Shown here piece by piece: positions 7,591 through 8,090 of a stretch of DNA of 8,090 nt (positions are counted from its first letter, which is position 1; every line of letters starts with the position of its first letter). Source of the DNA: Desulfobacteraceae bacterium (lineage in GTDB: Bacteria; Desulfobacterota; Desulfobacteria; Desulfobacterales; Desulfobacteraceae); contig JAABSK010000109.1 of the NCBI GenBank assembly GCA_011390435.1, forward strand, positions 1-8,090, in the 5' to 3' direction. The translations under genes and the position numbers were made by a program. The notes below the pieces were generated by a model. That model made no database searches and was not told the origin of the DNA. It saw only the letters and a program-made list of their open reading frames with translations.

Positions 7591-8090
7591 CCGGATTTGA
7601 CACATGAATTGAACAGTGCTGTCCGGTGACCAGCAAAGGATTGGTCACTGCCGCCTGAACCTGGTCAATGCAACTGCCGAACAAAAATTCGCTGATCCTG
7701 CCCTGCTGCTGAGCACCCATAATCACCAGTCCGTCATGGGGAATGTCATACATCATGGCCGCGGTACGTGACCGATCATAAAAATGCCAGTCCGGCATGA
7801 TTGCATCTGGGCCATCATTCCGGTTAAAGATGTTTTGCACATCTGCATAGACAGTACTCCCAGGCTGATCTGTCAATGCAAAAACATTCAGAGGAAAACC
7901 GGTCAGCCCGGCCAGGTTGGCTCCCAGCTGCAACGGATCTGTCATGTCGGCTAAATGCTCTGTCTGCCCCAGGAAAACACAGATGCGTTTCCAGGGTCTG
8001 AACACCGGGCTGGTCATCAAGATTGGGAATGGTGCCTGATTGATCAGCCGACGCACTTTCAGGCCGATGTTTCCCGGTTTGAATTTTGAA
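7544..8090 (-). CDS. Universal stress protein, tandem-domain type (N-terminus outside window)
   Basis: The frame is open to the right edge and shows 181 codons, ending in TGA at 7544-7546. The visible part starts with the end of a first Usp domain: GLKVRRLINQAPFPILMTSP is the typical alpha-helix, then a PVLV-like strand that closes a domain. A second domain follows, from RPWKRICVFLG to NPLLVTGQHC. Its C-terminal half carries DGLVIMGAQQQGRISEFLFGS, which corresponds to the nucleotide-binding G-2x-G-9x-G(S/T) motif of ATP-binding Usp proteins. The second Gly is replaced by Gln, so ATP binding may be weak or absent. A GTG at 8056 could be taken as a start, but it would cut through the first domain. 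Usp proteins are soluble cytoplasmic factors induced by starvation or stress; the specific role is unknown. The last 47 bp overlap the end of the U32 gene on the other strand. Confidence 0.82.
   Translation of the reverse strand, partial: SKFKPGNIGLKVRRLINQAPFPILMTSPVFRPWKRICVFLGQTEHLADMTDPLQLGANLAGLTGFPLNVFALTDQPGSTVYADVQNIFNRNDGPDAIMPDWHFYDRSRTAAMMYDIPHDGLVIMGAQQQGRISEFLFGSCIDQVQAAVTNPLLVTGQHCSIHVSNPVTAASGSSSRVRDGL

Noticed and set aside
7613..7622. Perfect 10-bp palindrome ACAGTGCTGT
   Set aside because: It is short, lies inside coding sequence, and has no promoter nearby for an operator to control.
7590..7650. Possible terminator after the U32 gene: ACCGGA/TCCGGT arms (7590-7627) and a 7-bp stem GTGACCA/TGGTCAC with a 9-nt loop (7626-7648)
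   Set aside because: Neither stem is followed by a T-run on either strand, and both lie inside stress-protein coding sequence, where such short repeats can arise from codons.

Overview
The window looks like a chromosomal segment from a Gram-negative, sulfate-reducer-type deltaproteobacterium, probably near Desulfobacteraceae. This rests on moderate GC content, the mreB-mreC-mreD-mrdA gene order, the short MreC (270 aa), and a long U32 protein of a type I associate with that group. The taxonomy is an impression from protein character, not a database result. No rRNA, tRNA, CRISPR array, insertion sequence or phage gene is visible, and the region reads as core genome.

Layout. From 5539 down to the left edge, six genes run on the minus strand. 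First come an LD-carboxypeptidase (ldcA, 4658-5539) and a cytoplasmic beta-lactamase-fold serine hydrolase (3576-4661), joined by an ATGA stop/start overlap. After a 122-bp AT-rich gap come mreB (2407-3453), mreC (1590-2402), mreD (1031-1567) and the first two thirds of mrdA/PBP2 (1-1034, cut by the window edge). The mre genes are tightly packed (4 bp, 22 bp and a 4-bp GTGA overlap). A 101-bp divergent spacer (5540-5640) carries a good plus-strand promoter for a 649-aa U32-family protein (5641-7590, TTG start). That gene converges on the C-terminal two thirds of a tandem universal stress protein on the minus strand (7544 to the right edge), and the two coding sequences overlap by 47 bp at their 3' ends.

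How the genes work together. MreB, MreC, MreD and PBP2 form the core of the elongasome, which inserts peptidoglycan along the side wall. LdcA and the serine hydrolase both lack signal peptides; they fit cytoplasmic trimming of recycled muropeptides or another hydrolytic role linked to it. The block may therefore couple wall turnover to wall elongation. The U32 protein is probably an iron-sulfur RNA- or quinone-modifying hydroxylase rather than a true protease. It appears to contain a second, cysteine-free copy of the U32 fold in its C-terminal half, which is the most interesting observation here. I found no convincing sign of a wholly new system; the findings are modest.
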